Assembly (NCBI GenBank): GCA_038065515.1
Contig: JBBTQV010000009.1
Span: 1-5,709, forward strand
Length of the DNA: 5,709 bases
DNA from: JAGOPO01 sp038065515
GTDB taxonomy: Bacteria > Patescibacteriota > Minisyncoccia > 2-02-FULL-40-12 > GWA2-44-9
Direction of reading: 5' to 3'
The notes under the pieces were generated by a model. That model saw only the letters and a list, made by a program, of their open reading frames with translations, was not told the DNA's origin and made no database searches. Positions within the stretch are counted from its first letter, which is position 1; each line of letters opens with the position of its first letter. A program made the position numbers and the translations under genes. Below, one piece after another: positions 5,636 to 5,709 of this stretch.

Positions 5636-5708
5636 GGGCGGTTAGCTCAATTGGTAGAGCATCGCATTTACACTGCGAGGGTTATAGGTTCGAGTCCTAT
5701 ACCGCCCA
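5636..5708 (+). tRNA. tRNA-Val with UAC anticodon
   Basis: A complete cloverleaf of 73 bases. The acceptor stem is GGGCGGT/ACCGCCC with A73, the D stem GCTC/GAGC, the anticodon stem TCGCA/TGCGA around TTTACAC, the variable loop GGGTT, and the T stem ATAGG/CCTAT around TTCGAGT. The anticodon TAC (5669-5671) reads GUA and other GUN codons. A C follows at 5709, the window edge, so whether CCA is encoded cannot be seen. It begins six bases after the kinase stop and was probably transcribed with it, unless a promoter lies inside the kinase gene. Confidence 0.96.
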
Positions 5709-5709
5709 C

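Noticed and set aside
4505..5709. Integrative element bounded by the two tRNAs
   Set aside because: The two tRNAs share only the common T-loop bases; there is no longer direct repeat, and no integrase or partial tRNA copy is present.
1..5709. CRISPR array, insertion sequence ends or riboswitch
   Set aside because: I saw no regularly spaced repeats, no terminal inverted repeats with a transposase, and no intergenic space long enough for a riboswitch; the longest gap is about 130 bases and is filled by two promoters.

Overview
The window looks like chromosomal DNA from a bacterium of about 50-57% GC with compact, mostly co-oriented genes. My best guess is a member of the Candidate Phyla Radiation (Patescibacteria, Parcubacteria-like). 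This is inference from three things: the FtsH protein style (RGRAGGYTLKLP after the zinc site), a hypothetical HTH/GEG protein of a kind I associate with these genomes, and a short MazG-like protein. No 16S or other marker is present, so the placement is tentative. Both tRNA genes are bacterial in form; the tRNA-Ile does not encode CCA.

Left part (1-1953). The 3' end of a gene with two S1 RNA-binding domains, probably ribosomal protein S1 or a relative, enters from the left edge. It converges on a minus-strand beta-CASP metallo-beta-lactamase ribonuclease gene. A perfect 12-bp hairpin between the two stops probably terminates both. The nuclease gene has a strong Shine-Dalgarno site and a near-consensus sigma-70 promoter (TTGACA-17-TATTGT). 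Its promoter lies back to back with a second promoter for ftsH.

Middle (1955-3796). A complete ftsH gene encodes the membrane-anchored AAA+ zinc protease, with all catalytic motifs intact. Its transcript appears to begin only a few bases before the start codon, with no Shine-Dalgarno site.

Right part (3797-5709). A plus-strand run follows: an HTH protein with a LAGLIDADG-like GEG motif and codon use unlike ftsH; a tRNA-Ile with the rare UAU anticodon, whose 5' end overlaps the HTH gene by 10 bases; a 62-residue two-helix membrane protein; a MazG-like NTP pyrophosphohydrolase; a small P-loop kinase overlapping mazG by ATGA; and a tRNA-Val(UAC) six bases after the kinase stop. The spacing suggests one transcript cut into mRNAs and tRNAs by processing. 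The most notable points are the rare isoleucine tRNA, its overlap with a coding gene in a way that would make tRNA maturation destroy the mRNA's stop codon, and the foreign-looking codon use of that gene.
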